The translations under genes and the position numbers were made by a program. Of a stretch of DNA of 8,185 nt, positions 1 through 6,520 are shown piece by piece. The stretch covers positions 1-8,185 of the forward strand of contig JACRAV010000291.1 of NCBI GenBank assembly GCA_016213305.1. Reading direction: 5' to 3'. Below the pieces are notes generated by a model. The model saw only the letters and a list, made by a program, of their open reading frames with translations, had not been told where the DNA came from and did no database searches. Numbering within the stretch: position 1 is the stretch's first letter; the number at the start of each line of letters is the position of its first letter. This DNA is from Candidatus Zixiibacteriota bacterium. Its GTDB lineage: Bacteria > Zixibacteria > MSB-5A5 > GN15 > FEB-12.

Positions 1-1223
1 AGCCGTCCCAGATCGATCGGCGTGGCGATCACCACTAGGTCGCACTTGGCCCGGTTGATCGTATCCTCGAGGTCCTTCATCTGCTTGTCGCCGTATCCCA
101 TCGCCGGAAGTAAAATCCCGATGTCGGGATACTTCTCATAAGTGGCGGCTATTGATTTGACCGCATAAGGACGCGGGTCCACCAGATCAGCGGCGCCGAA
201 TCGCTCGGCCGCGACCACTCCGGCGCCGTATTTCATCTCGCCGTGAGTGAGAGTCGGACCATCCTCGACCACCAGTACCCGCTTGCCGCGGATGGCGGCG
301 GAATCGGTCACCTGAATCGGCGAGGCGGCATCGATCACCACCGCGGTCGGATTGTAGGCGTTGATACTGGCGCGCACTTCGGCAATCGACTCCGGATCGG
401 CCGAATCTATCTTGTTTATAACTATGACATCGGCCATGATCAGATTGTTCTGGCCGGGATAGTACGACCGCTCGTGCCCCGGACGATGCGGATCGACCAC
501 CGTGATATGAACATCCGGCACATAGAACGGCATATCGTTGTTGCCGCCGTCCCACAGGATCACATCGGCTTCCTTCTCGGCCTGGCGGATGATCACTTCG
601 TAGTCAACACCGGCATAGACCGTCACGCCGTTGACGATGTGCGGCTCGTACTCTTCGCGTTCTTCAATCGTGCAGTCGTACTTGTCCAGATCCTTGAGCG
701 TGGCGAATCGCTGGCAGACCTGCTTGGTCAGATCGCCGTAGGGCATCGGATGACGGATCGCCACCACCTTCTTGCCAAGTTCCTTCAGAGTGTCGGCCAC
801 CTTGCGGGTGGTCTGCGATTTGCCGCTCCCGGTACGGACGGCGCAGACCGCCACCACCGGCTTGGACGACTTGATCATGGTTGGTCGCCCGCCCTCAAGC
901 GACAACCGCGCCCCGGCCGCCATGACATGCGCGGCCTTTTCCATCACGTACTGATACGAAACATCGGAATACGAAAAAATGACCTCGTCAATCCGGTGTT
1001 CTTTGATCAGATCAAAAAGTTGATCTTCGGGGTAAATCGGGATTCCCTTCGGGTACAGTTTACCGGCAAGCTGGGCCGGATACTTGCGGCCGTCGATATC
1101 CGGAATCTGCGTGGCAGTGAAGGCCACCACCTCGACCTGTTCGTTGTTGCGGTACAGGGTGTTGAAATTATGAAAGTCGCGGCCGGCCGCGCCCATGATA
1201 ATGATCTTTCTTCTCTTATTCAT
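1..1223 (-). CDS. Cyclic-2,3-diphosphoglycerate synthetase-like predicted GTPase (COG2403 family), 3'-truncated by window edge
   Basis: The frame is open from ATG at 1223 to the left edge, giving 407 codons with no stop, so the C-terminus lies outside; the family is usually about 440-460 aa, so perhaps the last 30-50 residues are missing. The N-terminus is a Rossmann-like strand and loop (KIIIMGAAGRDFHNFN, residues 6-21). A P-loop follows, VRTGSGKSQTTR (129-140). A family-typical DGGNND block lies at 225-230, and NKID (270-273) is a G4-like guanine-specificity motif. Together these match proteins annotated as predicted GTPases or cyclic 2,3-diphosphoglycerate synthetases. In methanogens the characterised member closes 2,3-diphosphoglycerate to the cyclic compound using ATP; that the bacterial members do this is not established, so only the family is called. 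A good Shine-Dalgarno, AGGAGC (1232-1237), precedes the ATG. The gene follows the aldehyde dehydrogenase by 175 nt in the same direction and is probably cytosolic. Confidence 0.82.
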   Translation of the reverse strand, partial: MNKRRKIIIMGAAGRDFHNFNTLYRNNEQVEVVAFTATQIPDIDGRKYPAQLAGKLYPKGIPIYPEDQLFDLIKEHRIDEVIFSYSDVSYQYVMEKAAHVMAAGARLSLEGGRPTMIKSSKPVVAVCAVRTGSGKSQTTRKVADTLKELGKKVVAIRHPMPYGDLTKQVCQRFATLKDLDKYDCTIEEREEYEPHIVNGVTVYAGVDYEVIIRQAEKEADVILWDGGNNDMPFYVPDVHITVVDPHRPGHERSYYPGQNNLIMADVIVINKIDSADPESIAEVRASINAYNPTAVVIDAASPIQVTDSAAIRGKRVLVVEDGPTLTHGEMKYGAGVVAAERFGAADLVDPRPYAVKSIAATYEKYPDIGILLPAMGYGDKQMKDLEDTINRAKCDLVVIATPIDLGR

Positions 1224-1398
1224 CGTCTTTTGCTCCTGTCAACATTGTTCGTCGATACATTTGCCATTTCATCCGCGAATGCGACGGGCTATATCGACGA
1301 CGACAGCCAGATGAACCGGATCAATCGAAAGCGATCGTGTTCATCGGTCCGGCTGTTGTTCGCGTGGCGTGTCATGACAGGTTTCTCTCTCGATTCGA
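1224..1398. other. Intergenic region between aldehyde dehydrogenase and COG2403 gene
   Basis: These 175 nt hold no convincing gene. On the minus strand there is no GC-rich hairpin followed by a T-run, so no intrinsic terminator for the aldehyde dehydrogenase is visible and read-through is plausible. The only promoter-like pair I find, TTCATC with 16 nt to TATAGC, matches consensus poorly. A perfect 10-bp palindrome TGTCATGACA sits at 1370-1379, about 20 nt after the aldehyde dehydrogenase stop. The Shine-Dalgarno of the downstream gene lies at 1232-1237. Confidence 0.6.
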
Positions 1399-2889
1399 CT
1401 ACTGGTTGTCGATCTGCGCCCGCTGAATCCGGCCGCTGAAATCGACATAAATTGATTTCCACTCGCTGTACACATCGAGGGCCGCCGTGGCCGCCTCGCG
1501 ATGACCATTACCCGTGTCTTTGGTGCCGCCGAACGGCAGGTGCGTCTCCGCCCCGATCGTCGGCGCGTTGACATAGAAAATACCGGTGTACACATCGCGC
1601 ATCGCGGCGTACGCCTTGTTGATGTCGCGGGTGTAAATCGAGCCGGACAGACCGTAATTGGTGTCATTAGCCATCTCGACCGCCTGTTCGAAGGTGTCAA
1701 ACGACCCGATACTCAACACCGGCCCGAAGATCTCTTCGCGCCAGAGCCGCATGCTCTGCTTTACGCCGCCGAAAATGGTCGGCTGGACAAAGAACCCCTT
1801 GTCGTAGGCGCCGCCCGTCAAACGCTTGCCTCCGGTCAGCAGTTCTGCCCCTTCCTTCTTGCCAATCTCGATATAGCTCAGAACGGTATCGAGCTGTGAT
1901 TGATTCACGCACGGCCCCATCTGCACCGAGTCTTCGAGGCCGTTGCCGACTTTAATCTTCGAGGCCCGATCAGCCAGCATTTTCGAGAACTTGTCCACCA
2001 CGCTCTTGTGGCAGATCAAGCGGCTGGTGGCGGTGCACCGCTGGCCGGTGGTGCCGAAGGCCCCCCAGAGCGCCCCTTCAAGCGCCAGATCCAGATCGGC
2101 GTCTTCCATGACAATTTGCACATTCTTGCCACCCATCTCGAGACAGGAGTGCTTGAACTTCGCGGCGCAGGCGCTGGAGACCTTCCGGCCGATCTCGGTC
2201 GATCCGGTAAACGAGACGATCCGCACCCGGTCATCGGTGATCAAAGCGTCGGAGAGCGGCCCGCCCGGACCGGTCACCAGATTGATCACTCCTTTGGGGA
2301 TGCCCAGCTTCTCGCACGCCTTGAACAGATTGACGACCGACAGCGGGGTGTCGGTGGCCGGTTTGATCACCACCGTATTGCCGCAAATGAGAGCCGGCAT
2401 CATCTTCCACGATGGTATCGCCATCGGGAAGTTCCAGGGAGTGATGAACGAGCAGACACCCAGCGGCTGGCGCACGGTCATGTTAAACTTGTTCGGAAGC
2501 TCCGACGGTGTGGTCATGCCGTACAGCCGCCGACCTTCGCCCGCCATGTAATAGGTCATGTCGATCGCTTCCTGGACATCGCCGCGCGTCTCGGAAATCG
2601 CCTTGCCCATTTCGCGGGTCATATCGCGCGAATATTCTTCTTTGTGAGCCAGTAACTCTTCGGCCAACTTATACAGGAGTTCGCCGCGCTTGGGGGCCGG
2701 ATATAACCGCCAGCTTTTGTATGCCTCGGCGGCGGCGTCGATCGCACGCTTCACGTCGCCAGGCGTGGATTTCTGGAAAAGACCGATCAGTTCATCCGTA
2801 TTGGCGGGATTGCGATTCTCGAATGTCTGTCCTGATTCGGACTCGACCCATTGACCATTTATGTAGTTCTTGAAGACCGGCGTACTCAT
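1399..2889 (-). CDS. NAD(P)-dependent aldehyde dehydrogenase
   Basis: This is a complete ALDH-superfamily enzyme of 496 aa, the usual length, oxidising an aldehyde to a carboxylic acid with NAD(P)+ in the cytosol. Visible motifs, numbered from the chosen start, are TPWNFP with the oxyanion-hole Asn153, the nucleotide-binding FTGSTEIG (227-234), the general base Glu251 in LEMGGKN, the nucleophile Cys285 in GQRCTATSR, and EEIFGPV plus PFGG near the C-terminus. All catalytic residues are intact. The C-terminal block with VNAPTIGAE and GNGHRE resembles semialdehyde-type ALDHs, but the physiological substrate cannot be read from sequence. A start 12 nt further upstream (2901) is possible, but that ATG overlaps the GGAG (2896-2899), which sits 6 nt before the ATG at 2889; the latter is therefore preferred. 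It is first in its transcript behind a strong promoter, and the COG2403 gene follows. Confidence 0.93.
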   Translation of the reverse strand: MSTPVFKNYINGQWVESESGQTFENRNPANTDELIGLFQKSTPGDVKRAIDAAAEAYKSWRLYPAPKRGELLYKLAEELLAHKEEYSRDMTREMGKAISETRGDVQEAIDMTYYMAGEGRRLYGMTTPSELPNKFNMTVRQPLGVCSFITPWNFPMAIPSWKMMPALICGNTVVIKPATDTPLSVVNLFKACEKLGIPKGVINLVTGPGGPLSDALITDDRVRIVSFTGSTEIGRKVSSACAAKFKHSCLEMGGKNVQIVMEDADLDLALEGALWGAFGTTGQRCTATSRLICHKSVVDKFSKMLADRASKIKVGNGLEDSVQMGPCVNQSQLDTVLSYIEIGKKEGAELLTGGKRLTGGAYDKGFFVQPTIFGGVKQSMRLWREEIFGPVLSIGSFDTFEQAVEMANDTNYGLSGSIYTRDINKAYAAMRDVYTGIFYVNAPTIGAETHLPFGGTKDTGNGHREAATAALDVYSEWKSIYVDFSGRIQRAQIDNQ

Positions 2890-2895
2890 CTGTAA

Positions 2896-2899
2896 CTCC
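2896..2899 (-). promoter_or_regulatory. Shine-Dalgarno GGAG that decides the aldehyde dehydrogenase start
   Basis: On the minus strand GGAG lies 6 nt upstream of the ATG at 2889. The alternative in-frame ATG at 2901 overlaps this element and has only a hairpin upstream, with no purine-rich site. This supports initiation at 2889 (MSTPVFKN). Confidence 0.7.
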
Positions 2900-2901
2900 A
2901 T

Positions 2902-2920
2902 GCCGTCAAACGGCTTTTTT
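2902..2920 (+). terminator. Terminator-like hairpin with T6 tail on the plus strand
   Basis: GCCGT (2902-2906) and ACGGC (2910-2914) form a 5-bp stem around CAA, followed directly by six T (2915-2920). Read on the plus strand this has the form of a short intrinsic terminator, but no plus-strand gene is upstream, so it could only stop antisense transcription. Read on the minus strand it is a small hairpin just 5' of the ribosome binding site of the aldehyde dehydrogenase. The stem is short, so chance is possible. Confidence 0.35.
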
Positions 2921-2930
2921 ACTTTATGCC

Positions 2931-2964
2931 GGCTCGACTTTTGTGAAATTATTCACAGCGAGCC
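2931..2964 (-). promoter_or_regulatory. Nested inverted repeat, possible stem-loop in the aldehyde dehydrogenase leader
   Basis: GGCTCG (2931-2936) and CGAGCC (2959-2964) are perfect 6-bp arms enclosing the inner palindrome at 2942-2957. In the leftward mRNA they could form a hairpin of two 6-bp helices, separated by an asymmetric internal loop (1 and 5 nt) and closed by a four-base loop. It starts about 8 nt after the predicted transcription start. It may act as RNA structure, as a compound DNA operator, or both; sequence alone does not decide. Confidence 0.45.
2942..2957 (-). promoter_or_regulatory. CRP/FNR-type operator candidate TGTGA-N6-TCACA
   Basis: The 16-bp site reads TGTGA, six bases, TCACA, an exact match to the core half-sites and spacing known for CRP-type regulators; the arms extend to 6 bp each (TGTGAA/TTCACA). 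Its centre is about 22 nt downstream of the predicted start site of the aldehyde dehydrogenase promoter. At that position a bound regulator would more likely repress than activate. No regulator gene is in the window, so the cognate protein is unknown. Confidence 0.5.
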
Positions 2965-2977
2965 AACTCGGTGGGGT

Positions 2978-3005
2978 AATATAGTTTCTTAATCAATAGT
3001 GTCAA
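2978..3005 (-). promoter_or_regulatory. Sigma70-type promoter for the aldehyde dehydrogenase gene
   Basis: On the minus strand a perfect -35 box TTGACA (3000-3005) is followed after 16 nt by TATATT (2978-2983), five of six bases of the -10 consensus, in an AT-rich spacer. The predicted start is near 2972, giving a leader of about 83 nt before the ATG at 2889. It is the best promoter match I found in the window, and it sits between an upstream gene end and a gene with its own ribosome binding site. Confidence 0.65.
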
Positions 3006-3158
3006 CCGTTTTCCCGACCTCCACGTGACGGGATAACCATTTGCCGACCAATGGATTACGCCAACCGCCAATATCAGGGTTGACGTCTATCTTCGCCATC
3101 CGATCGGCGCCGGATATCGTAGATTCCTTTGGGCCATTTTCGTGTTGGTAGCAACCGC

Positions 3159-3174
3159 CCGACTTCCAAGTCGG
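3159..3174. repeat. Short perfect inverted repeat after tgt
   Basis: CCGACTT and AAGTCGG are 7-nt perfect arms around CC, lying about 70-85 nt beyond the tgt stop. It could fold into a small hairpin of 5-6 bp with a wider loop. There is no T-run on the minus strand after it, so a classical intrinsic terminator for the upstream operon is not supported, although it might stabilise the mRNA 3' end. Confidence 0.35.
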
Positions 3175-3242
3175 ATGATCAGGGTCGGCTCAATGATGAA
3201 TCGAGGGCAAAGACCACCCGCCCGTCGGAAAAACGGCGAAAA

Positions 3243-4394
3243 TTACCGGGCCGTGACGCCGCCGTTTCCATTTCGGGGCTGGTATTTCTCCAGAAAAGTC
3301 TTCCTGAACGCCGCAAACCGGTTCTGTTCAATCGAGAGCCGGATCTGCCGCATGAGATTTTGGAAAAAGAAGCAGGAGTGATAGGTCGCCAGGACCATCC
3401 CGGTGATTTCCCCCTGATTGTACATATGGCGCAGGTAGGCCCGACTGTAGCGCACGCAGACACGGCACTCGCAGTTCGGATCGAGCGGCCGGTCATCATT
3501 GCTGTACTCGGCATTTCGATAGACCAGCGGACCCTCCGAGGTGAACACTTGCCCGGTCCGGGCGTTTCTGGTCGGAAGCACACAGTCGAACATATCTATT
3601 CCGTAGGAGACGGCCATGAGTATGTCTTCCGGGTACCCCACGCCCATCAAATAGCGCGGCTTGTCGGCAGGAAGGTATTGCATGGTGTGCGCCAGCGTGT
3701 CTTCCATCTCCGCCTTGCTCTCCCCCACCGAAAGCCCACCAACCGCATGACCGGGGAAATCCAGCCCGACAATCTGCTCGGCCGACTGGGTTCGCAGATC
3801 GTTGAATATCGAACCCTGAACGATCCCGAAAACAATCTGAGCCGGGGTGGGTCCGCCGCCGTTTTCGCGCAACTCGCGATGCGTCACCTGACATCGCTTG
3901 GCCCAGTCGAAGGTCCGCTGAACCCCGACCGCCGCCGTCGCTTTGTCGCATGGATACGGCACACACTGATCGAAGGCCATCGCGATATCCGCGCCCAACA
4001 AGTACTCGATCTCCATCACTTTTTCGGGGGTGAACAGATGCCGCGATCCATCGTGATGGGATTGAAATTCAACCCCGTCGTCGGTCACCCGCGTTAATTC
4101 CCGAAGTGAGAACACCTGGAATCCGCCGCTATCGGTCAGGGTCGGGCGATTCCAGCCGGAAAAGGCCCCCAGCCCGCCCAGATTGCGCACGATGTCCACA
4201 CCGGGCCTGAGGTAAAGATGATAGGTGTTGCCGAGGACGATTTCGGCCCCCAGCTCTTCGAGGTCCTCCGAAGTCATCGCCTTCACCGCCCCGGATGTTC
4301 CCACCGGCATGAAGGTGGGCGTTTGCGCCACGCCGTGAGGCAAGGTGAGTTTTCCCCGCCGTGCCCGGCCATCGACTGTCTTGATAGTTAACAA
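3243..4394 (-). CDS. tgt: Queuine/preQ1 tRNA-guanine transglycosylase
   Basis: Tgt exchanges guanine-34 of tRNAs with GUN anticodons (Asp, Asn, His, Tyr) for the queuosine precursor preQ1. The 383-aa product has the full bacterial architecture: VDGRARRGKL near the start, TDSGGFQ with Asp88, FDQC (141-144), GGLSVGE (219-225), MGVG (250-253), and the nucleophilic Asp270 in FDCVLPTRNAR. The zinc site is Cys308, Cys310, Cys313 and His339, the same spacing as in characterised enzymes. No in-frame ATG lies near the N-terminus. The best start is TTG at 4394, with ATT directly before it as an alternative and an in-frame stop at 4416-4418 limiting extension. No good Shine-Dalgarno is seen. The start is 4 nt after the radA stop, so translation is probably coupled to radA. 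It is the last gene of the dnaB-mlaE-mlaF-radA-tgt run; the common yajC-secDF neighbours do not follow. Confidence 0.95.
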   Translation of the reverse strand: MLTIKTVDGRARRGKLTLPHGVAQTPTFMPVGTSGAVKAMTSEDLEELGAEIVLGNTYHLYLRPGVDIVRNLGGLGAFSGWNRPTLTDSGGFQVFSLRELTRVTDDGVEFQSHHDGSRHLFTPEKVMEIEYLLGADIAMAFDQCVPYPCDKATAAVGVQRTFDWAKRCQVTHRELRENGGGPTPAQIVFGIVQGSIFNDLRTQSAEQIVGLDFPGHAVGGLSVGESKAEMEDTLAHTMQYLPADKPRYLMGVGYPEDILMAVSYGIDMFDCVLPTRNARTGQVFTSEGPLVYRNAEYSNDDRPLDPNCECRVCVRYSRAYLRHMYNQGEITGMVLATYHSCFFFQNLMRQIRLSIEQNRFAAFRKTFLEKYQPRNGNGGVTAR

Positions 4395-4398
4395 AATA

Positions 4399-5763
4399 TC
4401 AGCCCAGTATGACGTCTATCGCCTGTTGAATTTCGTTGACCTCGGTCACCCGCATGCCGCCCGCGCTGATCTGCGATTTGTTGGCCCGGGGAATGATCGC
4501 CTGCTCGAAACCCAGCTTGGCCGCTTCGCTCACCCGGCGATCACTCAGCGTGACCCCGCGCACTTCGCCCGACAGGCCGACCTCGCCGATCACCACCACG
4601 CGATGGTCCACCGGTTTGTTCAGCAGAGACGACACGATCGCGACCATGATCGGCAGGTCCATCGCCGGCTCATTGATGCGAAGTCCGCTGGCGACCGAGA
4701 CAAAGACGTCGTGCGTGGCCATGGGGTACCCGCACCGTTTTTCCAGAATAGCCAGCAATAGGGCGAGTTTGCGGTGGTCGATACCGCCGGCCACCCGCTG
4801 GGGACTGCCGTAATTGGCCGAAGCGACCAGCGCCTGAACTTCGACCATAAGCGGACGGTTCCCCTCGCAGACGGCTGTCACCACGGTCCCGACCCGGCTG
4901 ACCGAGGCATCGTTGCTGAGAAAGAACGATGACGGGTTCGAAACTTCGGTCAAACCGCGCGGCCCCATTTCAAACAGGCCGATTTCGTCAACCGACCCGA
5001 ATCTGTTCTTTGTGGCCCGCAACAGCCGATACAGATGCGAAGAATCTCCCTCGAAATACACCACCGTATCGACCATATGCTCGAGCACTTTCGGTCCGGC
5101 GACCATTCCCTCTTTCGTCACATGTCCCACCATGATGAGCGCGACATTTTGCTCCTTGGCAACCCGGATCAATTGCTGGGCGGCTTCGCGCACCTGCGCC
5201 ACTGTGCCGGGTGGAGAGTCAAATTGTCCGCTGGAGACGGTTTGAATGGAATCGATCAGCACCACCGCAGGCGATGAACTCTGGATCACCGCAATTATGT
5301 CCTCAATGTCAGTCGCGTTCACTACCGAGATGTTCTTCCCGCCGACATTCAACCGCGCGGCGCGCATCTTGATTTGCGAAAGAGATTCCTCGCCGGTTAC
5401 ATACAGCACGCCCAAATTGCGCGCCGAGTATGCCTCGGCCGCCTGCAGGAGAAGCGTTGACTTGCCGATTCCCGGATCGCCGCCCAACAGGACGGTCATC
5501 CCCGGAAGGAGTTTGCCGCCCAGAACCCGGTCGAGTTCGGCGATCCCGGAGAAATATCCCTGAATGGGATGGTCGGATATCTCGGACAATTTGACATGTT
5601 CCACCTGCGATGCCGCGCGGCGCGATTTCCCTTTGGTCGGCAGACGTTCTTCCACCAGACTGTTCCAGGCGGCGCATTCCTTGCACTGCCCCTGCCAGCG
5701 CAGGTGTTCCGCGCCACATTGGGAGCAGAAATAGGCCGTTTTCGTTTTTTTGCCGGCGATCAT
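4399..5763 (-). CDS. radA: DNA repair/branch-migration ATPase RadA (Sms)
   Basis: RadA is a hexameric RecA-like ATPase that drives branch migration and processes recombination intermediates. The 454-aa product is of normal length and carries all family blocks. An N-terminal zinc finger has Cys13, Cys16, Cys27 and Cys30. The Walker A is GGDPGIGKST (94-103) and the Walker B region VVLIDSIQT (167-175). The RadA-specific KNRFG motif is at 252-256. A C-terminal Lon-protease-like domain runs from about 330 to 454, with DVFVSVASGL at 352-361 and GEVGLSGEVR at 393-402. The ATG overlaps the mlaF stop as ATGA and the nearest purine tract (AGGT) is too close to serve as a normal ribosome binding site, so translational coupling to mlaF is likely. 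The gene is complete and appears functional. Confidence 0.96.
   Translation of the reverse strand: MIAGKKTKTAYFCSQCGAEHLRWQGQCKECAAWNSLVEERLPTKGKSRRAASQVEHVKLSEISDHPIQGYFSGIAELDRVLGGKLLPGMTVLLGGDPGIGKSTLLLQAAEAYSARNLGVLYVTGEESLSQIKMRAARLNVGGKNISVVNATDIEDIIAVIQSSSPAVVLIDSIQTVSSGQFDSPPGTVAQVREAAQQLIRVAKEQNVALIMVGHVTKEGMVAGPKVLEHMVDTVVYFEGDSSHLYRLLRATKNRFGSVDEIGLFEMGPRGLTEVSNPSSFFLSNDASVSRVGTVVTAVCEGNRPLMVEVQALVASANYGSPQRVAGGIDHRKLALLLAILEKRCGYPMATHDVFVSVASGLRINEPAMDLPIMVAIVSSLLNKPVDHRVVVIGEVGLSGEVRGVTLSDRRVSEAAKLGFEQAIIPRANKSQISAGGMRVTEVNEIQQAIDVILG
5760..5763 (-). promoter_or_regulatory. mlaF/radA stop-start overlap (ATGA)
   Basis: The radA ATG and the mlaF TGA overlap as ATGA. No properly spaced Shine-Dalgarno precedes radA, so its translation probably depends on ribosomes finishing mlaF. 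Confidence 0.7.
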
Positions 5764-6515
5764 ACCTGTGTTGTCAGCGGCCCGACCGCTTTCCCTTCAA
5801 TGAATTGACGGACGATCGGATCGCCCGACGCCTGAATCTCCTGCGGGGTGCCGTCGAAGACGATCATCCCCCGGTGCAACATGATTATTCGGTGGGCAAT
5901 CATAAAAGCGGAATGCATGTCATGGGTCACCGCCACCGAGGTGGCATTCACCCGCTCGTTGAGCGAGACGATAAGTTCGTTGATAGTCTCGGCCGTGACC
6001 GGATCAAGACCGGTGGTCGGCTCGTCATACAGCACGACTTCGGGCCGGTTGGCGATGGCGCGGGCCAGCCCCACCCGCTTGCGCATCCCGCCGGACAACT
6101 CCGACGGCATCTTGTCGGCCGCATCCGCCAGACCGACCAGCTCCAGACATTCTTCCACGATGGGCGCAATCTCAGACGATGACATCCGCCGCGTTTCTTT
6201 CAGCCCCAGGCCGACATTTTCGCCGACCGTCAGCGAATCGAGCAAGGCCGCCGACTGAAACACCATCGCAATCCTGCGACGCACGTCGGTAAGCTCCGCA
6301 TGGCCGATCTCCGCCAGATCGCAACCGTCGAAGATCACCCGCCCGTCATCGGGTTCCAGCAGTCTGATGAGATGTTTAAGAACGACCGATTTGCCGGTGC
6401 CCGACTGCCCGATGATCACCACCGACTCCCCGCGCTCAATAGACAGGGAGATACCGTCGAGCACGGTGTGCTGGCCGAATCGCTTGCTGAGTTGTTCGAC
6501 TTCGATAAGCGGCAT
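5760..6515 (-). CDS. mlaF: Lipid-transport ABC ATPase, MlaF type
   Basis: This is the cytoplasmic ATPase of a Mla/MCE-type ABC system that moves phospholipids or related lipids between the membranes of diderm bacteria. From the ATG at 6515 the product is 251 aa. It shows Walker A GQSGTGKS (36-43), Q-loop Gln87, the signature LSGGM followed by RKR (140-147), Walker B VVLYDEP (160-166) and switch His198. LSGGM instead of LSGGQ, together with the GKSVVLKH and DEPTTGLDP contexts, is typical of MlaF-like proteins. A TTG at 6524 would add three residues and overlap the mlaE stop, but its AGGA (6526-6529) is only 1 nt away, whereas the ATG is 10 nt away, so the ATG is chosen. The start is 5 nt after mlaE and the stop overlaps radA. 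No MCE-domain (MlaD) gene follows, so the periplasmic partner must be encoded elsewhere. Confidence 0.92.
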   Translation of the reverse strand: MPLIEVEQLSKRFGQHTVLDGISLSIERGESVVIIGQSGTGKSVVLKHLIRLLEPDDGRVIFDGCDLAEIGHAELTDVRRRIAMVFQSAALLDSLTVGENVGLGLKETRRMSSSEIAPIVEECLELVGLADAADKMPSELSGGMRKRVGLARAIANRPEVVLYDEPTTGLDPVTAETINELIVSLNERVNATSVAVTHDMHSAFMIAHRIIMLHRGMIVFDGTPQEIQASGDPIVRQFIEGKAVGPLTTQV

Positions 6516-6520
6516 GATCG

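Larger units (their letters stand above)
2890..3242. other. Regulatory intergenic region between tgt and aldehyde dehydrogenase
   Basis: About 350 nt without a supported gene. It carries a leftward sigma70-like promoter (2978-3005), a CRP/FNR-type palindrome (2942-2957) inside a larger inverted repeat (2931-2964), a plus-oriented terminator-like hairpin (2902-2920) and a short perfect inverted repeat (3159-3174). Codon-by-codon reading finds only one small minus-strand open frame (2989-3099, 36 aa) without a ribosome binding site; it runs through the -35 box and is probably not a gene. No T-run-backed terminator is visible just after the tgt stop. Confidence 0.7.

Noticed and set aside
1237..1242. 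Perfect TTGACA on the minus strand before the COG2403 gene
   Set aside because: It overlaps the Shine-Dalgarno and lies only 13 nt from the ATG, leaving no room for a -10 box and a transcription start before the gene.
243..1439. Long plus-strand open frame of 398 codons
   Set aside because: It is opposite the COG2403 gene, rich in His, Arg and Gly as expected of an antisense shadow of GC-rich coding DNA, and has no recognisable domain.
1900..2655. Plus-strand open frame of 251 codons inside the aldehyde dehydrogenase
   Set aside because: The opposite strand encodes a complete ALDH with all catalytic motifs; the plus frame has biased, low-information composition.
3131..3210. tRNA-like stretch on the plus strand with TTGGTAG and an arm resembling a Gly (TCC) anticodon arm
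   Set aside because: The candidate anticodon loop has 6 instead of 7 bases. No acceptor stem or T-arm pairs, and no T-loop consensus is found.
3129..4097. Plus-strand open frame of 322 codons across tgt
   Set aside because: Antisense to the conserved tgt gene, including its zinc and catalytic motifs; no domain recognised.
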